A DNA stretch of 9,171 bases from Bacteroidota bacterium (lineage in GTDB: Bacteria > Bacteroidota > Bacteroidia > Chitinophagales > Saprospiraceae): positions 1 through 9,171 of the forward strand of contig JAJRQS010000302.1 in the NCBI GenBank assembly GCA_024280135.1, given 5' to 3'. A model generated the notes under the pieces. That model made no database searches, was not told the origin of the DNA, and saw nothing but the letters and a program-made list of their open reading frames with translations. Below are positions 1-5,896 of this stretch, piece by piece (the stretch's first letter is position 1; each line of letters starts with the position of its first letter). Made by a program: the position numbers and the translations under genes.

Positions 1-63
1 AAGGATTGAGGTAAATATTATACCTGCGATAAAAATTCTTTTCGTTTTCTTTAATTCTTTCAT
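1..63 (-). CDS. N-terminal fragment of an exported or membrane protein
   Basis: The first 21 codons of a gene that runs off the left edge. It begins at an ATG 24 bases after the stop of the rhodanese-like gene. The visible residues are a basic start (MKELKKTKR) followed by a hydrophobic run (IFIAGIIFTSIL), so the product probably has a signal peptide or a first membrane segment. The spacing and strand make it the seventh gene of the sulfur-compound reductase operon. Too little is visible to name a family. The start is chosen because no alternative in-frame ATG is seen in the short gap. The Shine-Dalgarno signal is weak (CTAGAG just before the ATG), as for most genes here. Confidence 0.6.
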   Translation of the reverse strand, partial: MKELKKTKRIFIAGIIFTSIL

Positions 64-87
64 CTCTAGTTTTCTTTTAGGGTTGAA

Positions 88-744
88 TTAGCAGCCACCA
101 ATTTTCTTTTTCTTCTTTTTACGAATAACAATCGCTTTTCTCTTTTTAGTTTTTAGCGTGCCTCCTGTCTCTGAAACACCTGCAATGCCACTTGCATTGT
201 GAACGGCGTTAGGCATTGGTACACCAAAAAAATAACTTGAAGCTTTTCGCAAACTATATAACTCAAAATCTTTATTGGGCGCACCAGGGCTAGGCTCTTT
301 TGGGTGCAAGATCGTGCTAAAAAAACCATTTAGACCATTCTCTAAGACATATAAATTATTAAAGTTTTTACTGGTTAATAGTAACCAGGATTGGTCTGAA
401 ATGAGGTGGTCATTGGAATACAAAACTACATCAAATTGGTCTTGGTCAAAATAACCAATATTGTCTTTGTTTAGTAACTTTTGGTAAGGAATGTTTAAAG
501 CATTTGGTAAGGAGTATTGAGCGTAAGCTACAGAATCTCGTAAGTCAACTAACAATAAAGATGGGTCTCCACTTATAATTTTGTCGGCCAATACATCACT
601 GCTTATATAGTGTCCTGGCATTCTTGCTTTTAATAATAATTGCTCCGGAGCAAGGCGCGTAGCATCTGGGAGGTTATCTAAAAATAGCAAGCCTCCAGCA
701 GAGCCCAACAAAATAAGTGCTAAAAATATATATCTTTTCTTCAT
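88..744 (-). CDS. Exported rhodanese-like protein with terminal Gly-Gly-Cys, no active-site Cys
   Basis: 218 residues. An N-terminal basic patch (KKR) and hydrophobic run (about residues 5-22) form a signal peptide or signal anchor, so the rest should lie in the periplasm. Residues about 45-145 read as a rhodanese fold: LLVDLRDSVAY near 64-74, the SLPNALNIPY stretch after it, then the beta strand DVVLY leading to the active-site loop, and later the LENGLNGF strand. Rhodaneses carry the persulfide-forming Cys directly after that strand; here the position is Ser110. The only cysteine in the whole protein is residue 218, the last one. It follows a tail of about 20 residues rich in Lys, including six in a row (209-214), and two glycines. 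Seen: the missing Cys and the GGC end. Inferred: the protein may carry sulfur on its terminal Cys, as SoxY does on a C-terminal GGC arm. Sixth gene of the operon, 42 bases after the second YeeE half. AAAGAGA lies just upstream of the ATG. The fold is fairly sure, the role is not. Confidence 0.8.
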   Translation of the reverse strand: MKKRYIFLALILLGSAGGLLFLDNLPDATRLAPEQLLLKARMPGHYISSDVLADKIISGDPSLLLVDLRDSVAYAQYSLPNALNIPYQKLLNKDNIGYFDQDQFDVVLYSNDHLISDQSWLLLTSKNFNNLYVLENGLNGFFSTILHPKEPSPGAPNKDFELYSLRKASSYFFGVPMPNAVHNASGIAGVSETGGTLKTKKRKAIVIRKKKKKKIGGC

Positions 745-786
745 GGTCTCTTTTTAAGGTTTTTTGATCGGAGAACTGAACTAAAA

Positions 787-1377
787 TTAATAATACACCT
801 TTCGGATATGTCGGCCAATTAATGTCGTAATATAGAAGGCAACAATACCAATAGCAGTGAATAAGAAAACAGTCCATTCGTGGGATAAGCCCAACGTCTC
901 TTTTAAAGTTACACCGCCAAGATTATTGGCATTAAAGGTTGATTCGAGGTAAGGGAAAAATTCTGAAAAAAGAACCACCCCTAACATCAATCCAAAAATA
1001 AAAACCAACCCATCAATTTTACCAATTCCTGCTGCGCATAAACTAGTACCCGGACAAAACCCGCCAACCACAAATCCTAGACCCATTATTAATCCTCCGA
1101 TGATAACGGATTTCATGTAAGTGGGTTGAATGTATAAATCATCAAAATTGACGTAACCCAGTTTTGATAGGTACAAAATACCTATCATAGCGACAATAGC
1201 TGCCGTAAAAAAAACGCGTAAGACTGCGAAGTCATAGCCATAAAACACACCGACTAGTTTACGGGAAGAGGAGAATCCCGAAGCTTCCATGATGTACCCA
1301 AAAGCAAAGCCAATGACTAGGGCAACGACGTTGTTCCATTCTGGTGATAATAGTTCATTTGGAATTAAAGGTCCCAT
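787..1377 (-). CDS. YeeE/YedE-family half-transporter, GGFCPGTS type (C-terminal-half-like)
   Basis: 196 residues, mostly hydrophobic, with about five likely membrane segments (roughly 17-33, 52-70, 90-108, 122-140, 168-187). The family signatures are a GFAFGYIMEASGFSSSRK stretch (23-40) and GGFCPGTSLCAAG (105-117), with Cys108 and Cys114 as the only cysteines. YeeE (TsuA) proteins of roughly 350 residues take up thiosulfate, using conserved cysteines lining the path. This protein resembles only half of such a transporter, and the preceding gene encodes the other half. The two probably act together, moving thiosulfate or a related sulfur species across the inner membrane. The gene lies 33 bases after the first half and 42 bases before the rhodanese-like gene. 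The start codon follows an A-rich stretch without a clear Shine-Dalgarno sequence. Family assignment is firm; the transported species is inferred from family and context. Confidence 0.87.
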   Translation of the reverse strand: MGPLIPNELLSPEWNNVVALVIGFAFGYIMEASGFSSSRKLVGVFYGYDFAVLRVFFTAAIVAMIGILYLSKLGYVNFDDLYIQPTYMKSVIIGGLIMGLGFVVGGFCPGTSLCAAGIGKIDGLVFIFGLMLGVVLFSEFFPYLESTFNANNLGGVTLKETLGLSHEWTVFLFTAIGIVAFYITTLIGRHIRKVYY

Positions 1378-1410
1378 ATTTTTGTTTTTCTAAGTAGGTT
1401 AGTAAATGTT

Positions 1411-1941
1411 TTAAATCCAATTTTTTCGAAAGAAATAGGCAAATAAGTATCCACCTCCGAAGATGGCCATCATGGATACAAATCCAGCTGTAGCCATTAC
1501 CGCAAGTCCACTTAATGCGGCTCCACTCGTGCAACCTCTTGCTAATTGCGATCCAAAACCAAATAAAACACCTCCTAGTAGGGCTAGGATAAGTCGTTTT
1601 TTTGAGGATATATTTGGGGAGTGTTGAATTCTAAATTTTGCACGACCAGACAGAGCACCGGATAAAAAGGCACCACCGATTGCCCCTAATACTTCAAATA
1701 TTAGCCAGGTATTCAAGGGGGATTTTTCCTTTTCAACAAACCGACTGTAATAGGCGGATTGTTCGACATGCTCAGGAGCTATCTCGTGCAGAGCAAATAC
1801 AACAGTACTTTTCATTGCTCCACTTGCACCCAATCCTCTGCCAGTCATATAGAAGGTAAATATCAGCAATATGCCTAATAAAAACCCCCCAAAATAGGGA
1901 TTCCAATAATCGTGTTTATGATCTTCATTCCAATAGCTCAT
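1411..1941 (-). CDS. YeeE/YedE-family half-transporter, ARGCTSG type (N-terminal-half-like)
   Basis: 176 residues from the ATG at 1941 (MSYWNEDHKH). The open frame continues upstream to an ATG at 2049, but those 36 codons lie inside the NrfD gene in another frame and give a non-family-like sequence, so the downstream start is preferred. It lies 11 bases after the NrfD stop. Likely membrane segments are at about 17-35, 78-97, 117-135 and 150-170. The family signature is GFGSQLARGCTSGAALSG (128-145), with Cys137 the only cysteine; the glycine-rich turn GALSGRAKF (95-103) also fits. It is the partner half of the next gene; together they would rebuild a YeeE/TsuA-like thiosulfate permease. A soluble stretch of about 35 residues (44-78, with several charged residues) separates the first two membrane segments. 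Function is by family; nothing in the sequence proves the substrate. Confidence 0.87.
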   Translation of the reverse strand: MSYWNEDHKHDYWNPYFGGFLLGILLIFTFYMTGRGLGASGAMKSTVVFALHEIAPEHVEQSAYYSRFVEKEKSPLNTWLIFEVLGAIGGAFLSGALSGRAKFRIQHSPNISSKKRLILALLGGVLFGFGSQLARGCTSGAALSGLAVMATAGFVSMMAIFGGGYLFAYFFRKNWI

Positions 1942-1952
1942 ATAGTTTTTTT

Positions 1953-2894
1953 TTAGTACAAGTAACGAGTAATCTGGCCAGCATCGACCATTAAGAAACG
2001 CAAACAGGCTCCTCCAATTAGAACCAAAATAGCAGGGATTGCTGCCCAAACTTTAGCTCCCATCAATTCAAAAATTTCTAAAATGGCTGGAAAGATAAGT
2101 CCCATGCTGATGATAAAAACAAAAAAGAATACGGTAAATTCGCCACCCATTAATAATTGGACGGCTTCTCTTTGGACCGCTGGACCTGAATAATAACCCA
2201 TAATCATGTGGATAATAAAAAATAACTCCACAGTAATTAGCAATAAATCTATTTTACCAAATAGGTGTCTCTCATAGCTACTTTTTGCTGTCAAAATATT
2301 TATAGCTGCACCTGTAGATAAACCGGATGTTAAAAAGAGTGGCCCCAAAATGGCATTATTCCAAAGTGGTCGTGCATTAAAAGCAGACAACAAAATCCCT
2401 GTGTAAATACCCAAAACAATCGACAATGGTAACAATGCCCAAGCCATTAATTTTTTATAGGGTTTAAAAAAGCTTTCTAATTCATAAATCCATTTTAGCT
2501 TCCAATCTAATTTTGGAAACACTTCTCTTAAATGAATAAAAGCCCACAAAAAGGAAATTGGCGTCATGGCCATCAAGACCCATGCTCCCCACGACATCGG
2601 AGATTCTAGTCGAATGGTTGTGTAAAGCCTCCAAAAGTATAAGACATGGGTCAAATCAAACATTAAGGCTACTAATCCCACAACAATGGCAATAGGTGCA
2701 ACCAATGGAGCATACTTAATGGCGCCAGGCACTTTGTCCTCTTTACCTAATACCGTAAAAAGGGCAGCAAAAAACAAAATACCAGCAGCTAAACCACCTA
2801 AAAATAAGTAAAGGGGTATTGGCCAGTGCCAAATGTGTAAATGAGGATCTACGTTGGGAATATTTCGTCCGCTTATAAATAATTCTTCTTTCAT
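1953..2894 (-). CDS. NrfD/PsrC-type membrane subunit of a molybdoenzyme complex
   Basis: 313 residues, close to the usual NrfD length. About eight membrane segments can be seen (about 27-50, 62-82, 100-122, 149-171, 181-202, 215-236, 252-275, 283-303). Family hallmarks are HWPIPLYLFLGGLAAG (23-38), the DLTHVLYFWRLYTT and SPMSWGAW stretches (80-105), and TGILLSAFNARPLWN (165-179). There are no haem-binding CxxCH motifs. In PsrC/NrfD proteins this subunit anchors the iron-sulfur and catalytic subunits and exchanges electrons with the quinone pool. It is the third gene of the A-B-C set and starts only 4 bases after the ferredoxin subunit's stop, with an AAAGAA sequence just before the ATG overlapping that stop codon, so translation is probably coupled. 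It should pass electrons from menaquinol to the catalytic subunit if the complex works as a reductase. Confidence 0.92.
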   Translation of the reverse strand: MKEELFISGRNIPNVDPHLHIWHWPIPLYLFLGGLAAGILFFAALFTVLGKEDKVPGAIKYAPLVAPIAIVVGLVALMFDLTHVLYFWRLYTTIRLESPMSWGAWVLMAMTPISFLWAFIHLREVFPKLDWKLKWIYELESFFKPYKKLMAWALLPLSIVLGIYTGILLSAFNARPLWNNAILGPLFLTSGLSTGAAINILTAKSSYERHLFGKIDLLLITVELFFIIHMIMGYYSGPAVQREAVQLLMGGEFTVFFFVFIISMGLIFPAILEIFELMGAKVWAAIPAILVLIGGACLRFLMVDAGQITRYLY

Positions 2895-2898
2895 TTCT

Positions 2899-3432
2899 TT
2901 AGATTAGGTAGTAAACATTTGGTTTTGTACCCGCTTCAGGTGCGAGAACTTTATGCTTTCTTTTTTTGAGTAATTCAGAAACCTCACTGCTTTCATCGTC
3001 TAAATCTCCAAAATACATACATTTCGTAGGACATACAGAAACACAAGCCGGTAGTTCACCTTTCTTTACTCGATGATAGCAGAAGGTACATTTATCCACA
3101 TAGCCTTCAGGATGTGTATATCGAGCATCATATGGGCAAGATTCAATACAAGCGCCACAGCCAATACACTCATTAGCCGTAACCAAAACAATTCCGCCTT
3201 CTACAATGTGACTGGCACCTGTGGGACAACAACGGACACAAGGCGCATTGCTGCAATGATTGCATCGTTCTGATCTAAGTTCAATCTCTACTAATGGGTA
3301 TTTGCCAGCGACTGCTTCGACTACCCAATCTCGGCAATAACCAATAGGTACATCATTTTCTGTTTGGCAGGCAACGACGCAGTCGCTGCACCCCACACAT
3401 TTAAGTGTATCGATAACCATTGCATATCTCAT
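2899..3432 (-). CDS. Four-cluster [4Fe-4S] electron-transfer subunit (PsrB/PhsB/NrfC-like)
   Basis: 177 residues with sixteen cysteines in four cluster motifs: C12/C15/C18/C22, C57/C60/C65/C69, C89/C92/C95/C99 and C115/C118/C130/C134. The long spacing in the fourth motif (C115-x2-C118-x11-C130-x3-C134) is characteristic of the DMSO reductase/PsrB subunit family. The protein has no signal peptide of its own, as expected for subunits carried out by the Tat signal of their catalytic partner. It would wire electrons between the NrfD subunit and the molybdopterin subunit. Its ATG overlaps the stop of the catalytic-subunit gene (ATGA, bases 3429-3432), a sign of translational coupling and a fixed start. 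Four clusters, rather than the three plus a degenerate site seen in some relatives, makes it a full-length chain. Two extra cysteines near the motifs (C33, C68) and C138 have no obvious cluster role. Confidence 0.93.
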   Translation of the reverse strand: MRYAMVIDTLKCVGCSDCVVACQTENDVPIGYCRDWVVEAVAGKYPLVEIELRSERCNHCSNAPCVRCCPTGASHIVEGGIVLVTANECIGCGACIESCPYDARYTHPEGYVDKCTFCYHRVKKGELPACVSVCPTKCMYFGDLDDESSEVSELLKKRKHKVLAPEAGTKPNVYYLI

Positions 3433-5672
3433 ATTACTTTTTTATTTTTTGTGTCTGTTTTGTGCGGATTTTCCGAAAGGAGCATCACAAAATTGCCTCG
3501 CATTCCTGTACCGCCCATGATAGGATCTGTCATAATGTTGGTAATCATTTCTGTATCAGCAGCTCCTTTTCCATACGTTTTGGACATGCTTTTATTGGTT
3601 TGCCCAAAACCATGTACCATATACACTGAATCCCATCGAATTCTTTCAGTGAGTCTAACTTTAATAGGGAAAGTAGATAATATGCCGTCCTGATTTTTTA
3701 GCCAAACATATTGGGTATCTTTAATATCCAAAATTTTACCCGCTTTTGGATTTAGCCATAGTACATTCTCATCCATCAGATCATGCAGGTTTGGATTATT
3801 GACAGTCCGACTAAATGTATGCATGGGAGCCCGACCATAATTTAAGCGAAAAAAGCCTTGGGGTGGTTGCGGATGAGGCGTGTATTTAGGCATAGGATCA
3901 AATCCTTTTGCTTCTAGCTCTGTAGAATAAAACTCAATTTTACCGGTGTTTGTATTGAATTCAAAGATTTCTCCTTCTGCCAAATATAAATTTCCTTCCT
4001 TACGGTCAAAATTCTTAACTCCTATCTTTTTCATTTCGTCCAAAGAGGAACCAATTTGCTTTAATTGCCAATCTAAGACTTCTTCAAAATCTTTGTAATT
4101 AAAATAGTCATGAAGTCCTAGTCTTTCACCTAATTGCTTGGCCATCCACCAAGCCGGTTGTGTTTCATATTTAGGTTTGACAGCGGGCATTCTCAACGCG
4201 ATTGAAGGGTGTCGATGGGAAGCAGAACGAATACCATCATATCTTTCAAGATAGGTGCATTCTGGTAAGACCACGTCCGCATATCCCGCAATATCAGAAG
4301 GCATTGTATCAACTACGACCATAAATTCAATTGCGTTCATGGCATCCTCAATTAAGCGCTTATTGGGAATCGATTTTATTAAGTTTGTACCAGCGACCAT
4401 CCAAGCTTTTACTAGGTGCCCTTCTTGAGCTTCACCAGGGATGGACGAACGGATAATTTCATTCGTAATGCCCATCTCCGCTAGAGGGTATTTTTCCGCA
4501 AGGGTCTCCCAGCTCCAGTTAGGTTTTGGATATTTAGGATGTGGGTATTTGGGGATAGATAATCCTTCTGGAAAGAAAAAACCACCTCTCCTTCCCCAGG
4601 ATCCTAATAATCCGTTTAAAATGGCGACTGCACGCCCTCGTTGTGTATCATCACCATACCATACGACATGACGACCAGGATGCACGATAACGGCAGGCGA
4701 TGCATGCCCCATTTCACGTGCGGTCTTGCGGATGATGTCAGGTTTTATAGTCGTAATGCCATACGCCCATTCGGGAGTCATGTTTTGGACGTGTACTTTC
4801 AAGTCATCGAAACCATGACCATATTGTTCTACATATTTTTTGTCGTACAATTCTTCCTCAATAATAACGTGGATCCATGCTAATAATAAGGCCAAATCCG
4901 TAGCGGGTTTAATGGGTAACCAAAAATTGGCTTTGCTTGCAGCTGTTGAAAGCCTTGGGTCAACTACAATAATAGTCGCTTTGTTATCAATGGCATCAGA
5001 CATTTCTTGGACTTGCCCGTTGTGCATATTTTCGCCGATATGGGATCCAATTAATACCAAGCATTTGGTATCCCTTATGTCGGTCGGCTCTGGCGAACCA
5101 ACCCACTCCCCAAAAGTAGTTGAAAAGGCTGTTTCGCGGGGTCCTCTGCATTGTGCATAAGCTGGCTCCCCAATAGTGTCAGAACCATATGCTTTAAATA
5201 AATGCTCCATGTGCTTACCTGGCGATCCATGTTTTAGTAAGGCAAAACTTTCAGATCCATATTTTTCTTTAATATGCTTCATCTTTGAGGCAATCAAATC
5301 TAGTGCTTCCTCCCATGTAGCTTCCCTAAAGGTTTGTTCTTCTCCTTTTTTTACTCGAATAAGGGGTACGCGTAGTCGGTCAGTATCGTGATACATACCG
5401 ACACCGCCTGTTCCACGTGGACAAAATCGACCATTAGAATGTGTATCTATTTCATTACCAATTATTTTGGTGATTTTACCAGATTCATCTACGTGGGTCC
5501 AGCCGGCACACTTCCAAAAACATACTTCACAGTATGTAGGGAAACGAGAAAACTTTTTGAGCGCATAAGGGTCTTTATTTGCTTTCGCTAAAAGGCTTAA
5601 AGAACCAGCCCCAAAAGATAGGGCAGCTGCACTTAAAGCACTTATCTTAATGAATTTCCTTCTGGTTAACAT
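3429..5672 (-). CDS. Tat-exported molybdopterin oxidoreductase, polysulfide/thiosulfate reductase-like catalytic subunit
   Basis: 747 residues, the size of PsrA and PhsA. A twin-arginine signal (RRKFIK at 4-9, then a hydrophobic run to about 29) directs folded export. The N-terminal [4Fe-4S] site is C48-x2-C51-x3-C55-x28-C84. Cys175, in AQCRGPRE, sits where family members have the Mo-ligating Cys. The molybdopterin domain follows, with the DVVLPECTYLERYDG block, and the C-terminal dinucleotide-binding domain spans about 607-747 (from FFRLNYGRAP). The enzyme should act outside the membrane, taking electrons from the ferredoxin-like and NrfD subunits encoded next. The YeeE pair and the rhodanese in the operon favour an inorganic sulfur substrate (polysulfide, thiosulfate or tetrathionate), but related enzymes reduce arsenate or selenium compounds, so the substrate is open. 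The alternative complex III is excluded by separate subunits, a retained Cys ligand and no haem proteins. First gene of the operon; the start is fixed by the Tat signal. Confidence 0.9.
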   Translation of the reverse strand: MLTRRKFIKISALSAAALSFGAGSLSLLAKANKDPYALKKFSRFPTYCEVCFWKCAGWTHVDESGKITKIIGNEIDTHSNGRFCPRGTGGVGMYHDTDRLRVPLIRVKKGEEQTFREATWEEALDLIASKMKHIKEKYGSESFALLKHGSPGKHMEHLFKAYGSDTIGEPAYAQCRGPRETAFSTTFGEWVGSPEPTDIRDTKCLVLIGSHIGENMHNGQVQEMSDAIDNKATIIVVDPRLSTAASKANFWLPIKPATDLALLLAWIHVIIEEELYDKKYVEQYGHGFDDLKVHVQNMTPEWAYGITTIKPDIIRKTAREMGHASPAVIVHPGRHVVWYGDDTQRGRAVAILNGLLGSWGRRGGFFFPEGLSIPKYPHPKYPKPNWSWETLAEKYPLAEMGITNEIIRSSIPGEAQEGHLVKAWMVAGTNLIKSIPNKRLIEDAMNAIEFMVVVDTMPSDIAGYADVVLPECTYLERYDGIRSASHRHPSIALRMPAVKPKYETQPAWWMAKQLGERLGLHDYFNYKDFEEVLDWQLKQIGSSLDEMKKIGVKNFDRKEGNLYLAEGEIFEFNTNTGKIEFYSTELEAKGFDPMPKYTPHPQPPQGFFRLNYGRAPMHTFSRTVNNPNLHDLMDENVLWLNPKAGKILDIKDTQYVWLKNQDGILSTFPIKVRLTERIRWDSVYMVHGFGQTNKSMSKTYGKGAADTEMITNIMTDPIMGGTGMRGNFVMLLSENPHKTDTKNKKVI

Positions 5673-5687
5673 ATCTTTTTCTTAACT

Positions 5688-5700
5688 TTTGATGCTCAAA
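5688..5700. repeat. Small inverted repeat TTTGA-N3-TCAAA at the likely transcription start
   Basis: Perfect 5-base arms around a 3-base centre, within the short leader of the minus-strand operon and sharing the TTTG of the proposed -7 element. It could be an operator or chance in AT-rich DNA. Its N3 centre does not fit the FNR spacing. Confidence 0.3.
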
Positions 5701-5704
5701 GCTA
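5697..5704 (-). promoter_or_regulatory. Bacteroidota -7 element TAGCTTTG for the reductase operon
   Basis: On the minus strand the sequence reads TAGCTTTG, a full match to the Bacteroidota -7 consensus TAnnTTTG. It lies 24 bases before the ATG at 5672. Transcription would start near 5690-5693, leaving a leader of about 20 bases. No convincing -33 TTG/TTTG lies at the usual distance upstream; instead the TGAC-N4-GTCA palindrome occupies that zone, as expected when an activator replaces the -33 contact. Seen: the match and spacing. Inferred: promoter activity. Confidence 0.6.
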
Positions 5705-5719
5705 CCTTTTTTTTGGTAG
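5702..5719. repeat. Inverted repeat CTACC-T8-GGTAG
   Basis: Five-base perfect arms flank a run of eight T on the plus strand (A on the minus). The repeat lies between the FNR-like palindrome and the -7 element, so it is probably upstream of the transcription start and would not form an RNA hairpin in the mRNA. A homopolymer tract here fixes the distance between activator site and promoter, so a change in its length would change the promoter geometry. Confidence 0.35.
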
Positions 5720-5727
5720 GTTTGTTA

Positions 5728-5739
5728 TGACATAAGTCA
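5728..5739. promoter_or_regulatory. FNR/HcpR-like operator TGAC-ATAA-GTCA
   Basis: A perfect inverted repeat, TGAC-N4-GTCA. FNR-family sites have TTGAT-N4-ATCAA and the HcpR/DNR types have TTGAC-N4-GTCAA, so the core bases and the N4 spacing match, while the outermost T/A pair is not kept (A and G here). Its centre (5733.5) lies about 41.5 bases upstream of a start site near 5692 predicted from the TAGCTTTG element, the class II activator position. It probably senses low oxygen or nitrosative/sulfur conditions and turns on the reductase operon. The regulator itself is not in this window. Confidence 0.5.
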
Positions 5740-5813
5740 GAATGTTTAATGAGTATGATTAGTATTTATGGGAGGTAGGAGGACAATGTTTTTCTTTTGC
5801 TTGACATATTTTT

Positions 5814-5841
5814 TTTGGAACGGAATAATATCGTAACTTTG
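5814..5841 (+). promoter_or_regulatory. Promoter for lpxC-fabZ (TTTG ... TAACTTTG)
   Basis: TAACTTTG at 5834-5841 matches the Bacteroidota -7 consensus TAnnTTTG. A TTTG at 5814-5817 could be the -33 element, although the 16-base gap is slightly short. A sigma70-like pair, TTGACA (5801-5806) and AATAAT (5824-5829) with a 17-base spacer, overlaps it. Transcription would begin near 5846, giving a leader of about 50 bases before the ATG at 5897. Confidence 0.5.
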
Positions 5842-5896
5842 CACTATATATGATACAAGCTGTGGCGAATTGACTTCGTCATTGAAAAGATAATGA

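Noticed and set aside
1942..2049. Upstream extension of the first YeeE half (36 extra codons from an ATG at 2049)
   Set aside because: It lies entirely inside the NrfD gene in another frame and yields a non-family-like sequence; the ATG at 1941 gives a normal start 11 bases after the NrfD stop.
3364..5591. Several plus-strand open frames opposite the ferredoxin and molybdopterin genes
   Set aside because: They mirror strongly conserved genes on the minus strand, have no family-like sequence and are explained by codon bias of the real genes.
1..5672. Nitrite reductase (Nrf) or alternative complex III locus
   Set aside because: There are no CxxCH haem motifs in any product, and the catalytic subunit is a full molybdopterin enzyme with its own Tat signal and Cys ligand, separate from the iron-sulfur subunit.
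5768..5836. Short plus-strand ORF in the leader region, with an internal ATG (5786) after a strong AGGAGG
   Set aside because: The 16-22 residue peptide overlaps the lpxC promoter elements and ends inside the -7 element, so it would lie mostly upstream of the transcription start. Strong Shine-Dalgarno sequences are not typical of the other genes here.
5871..5881. TGAC-TTC-GTCA inverted repeat just before lpxC, resembling the operator half-sites
   Set aside because: The centre is three bases, not four, so an FNR-type dimer would not fit; it lies in the leader, downstream of the proposed start, and the stem is too short to call a hairpin.
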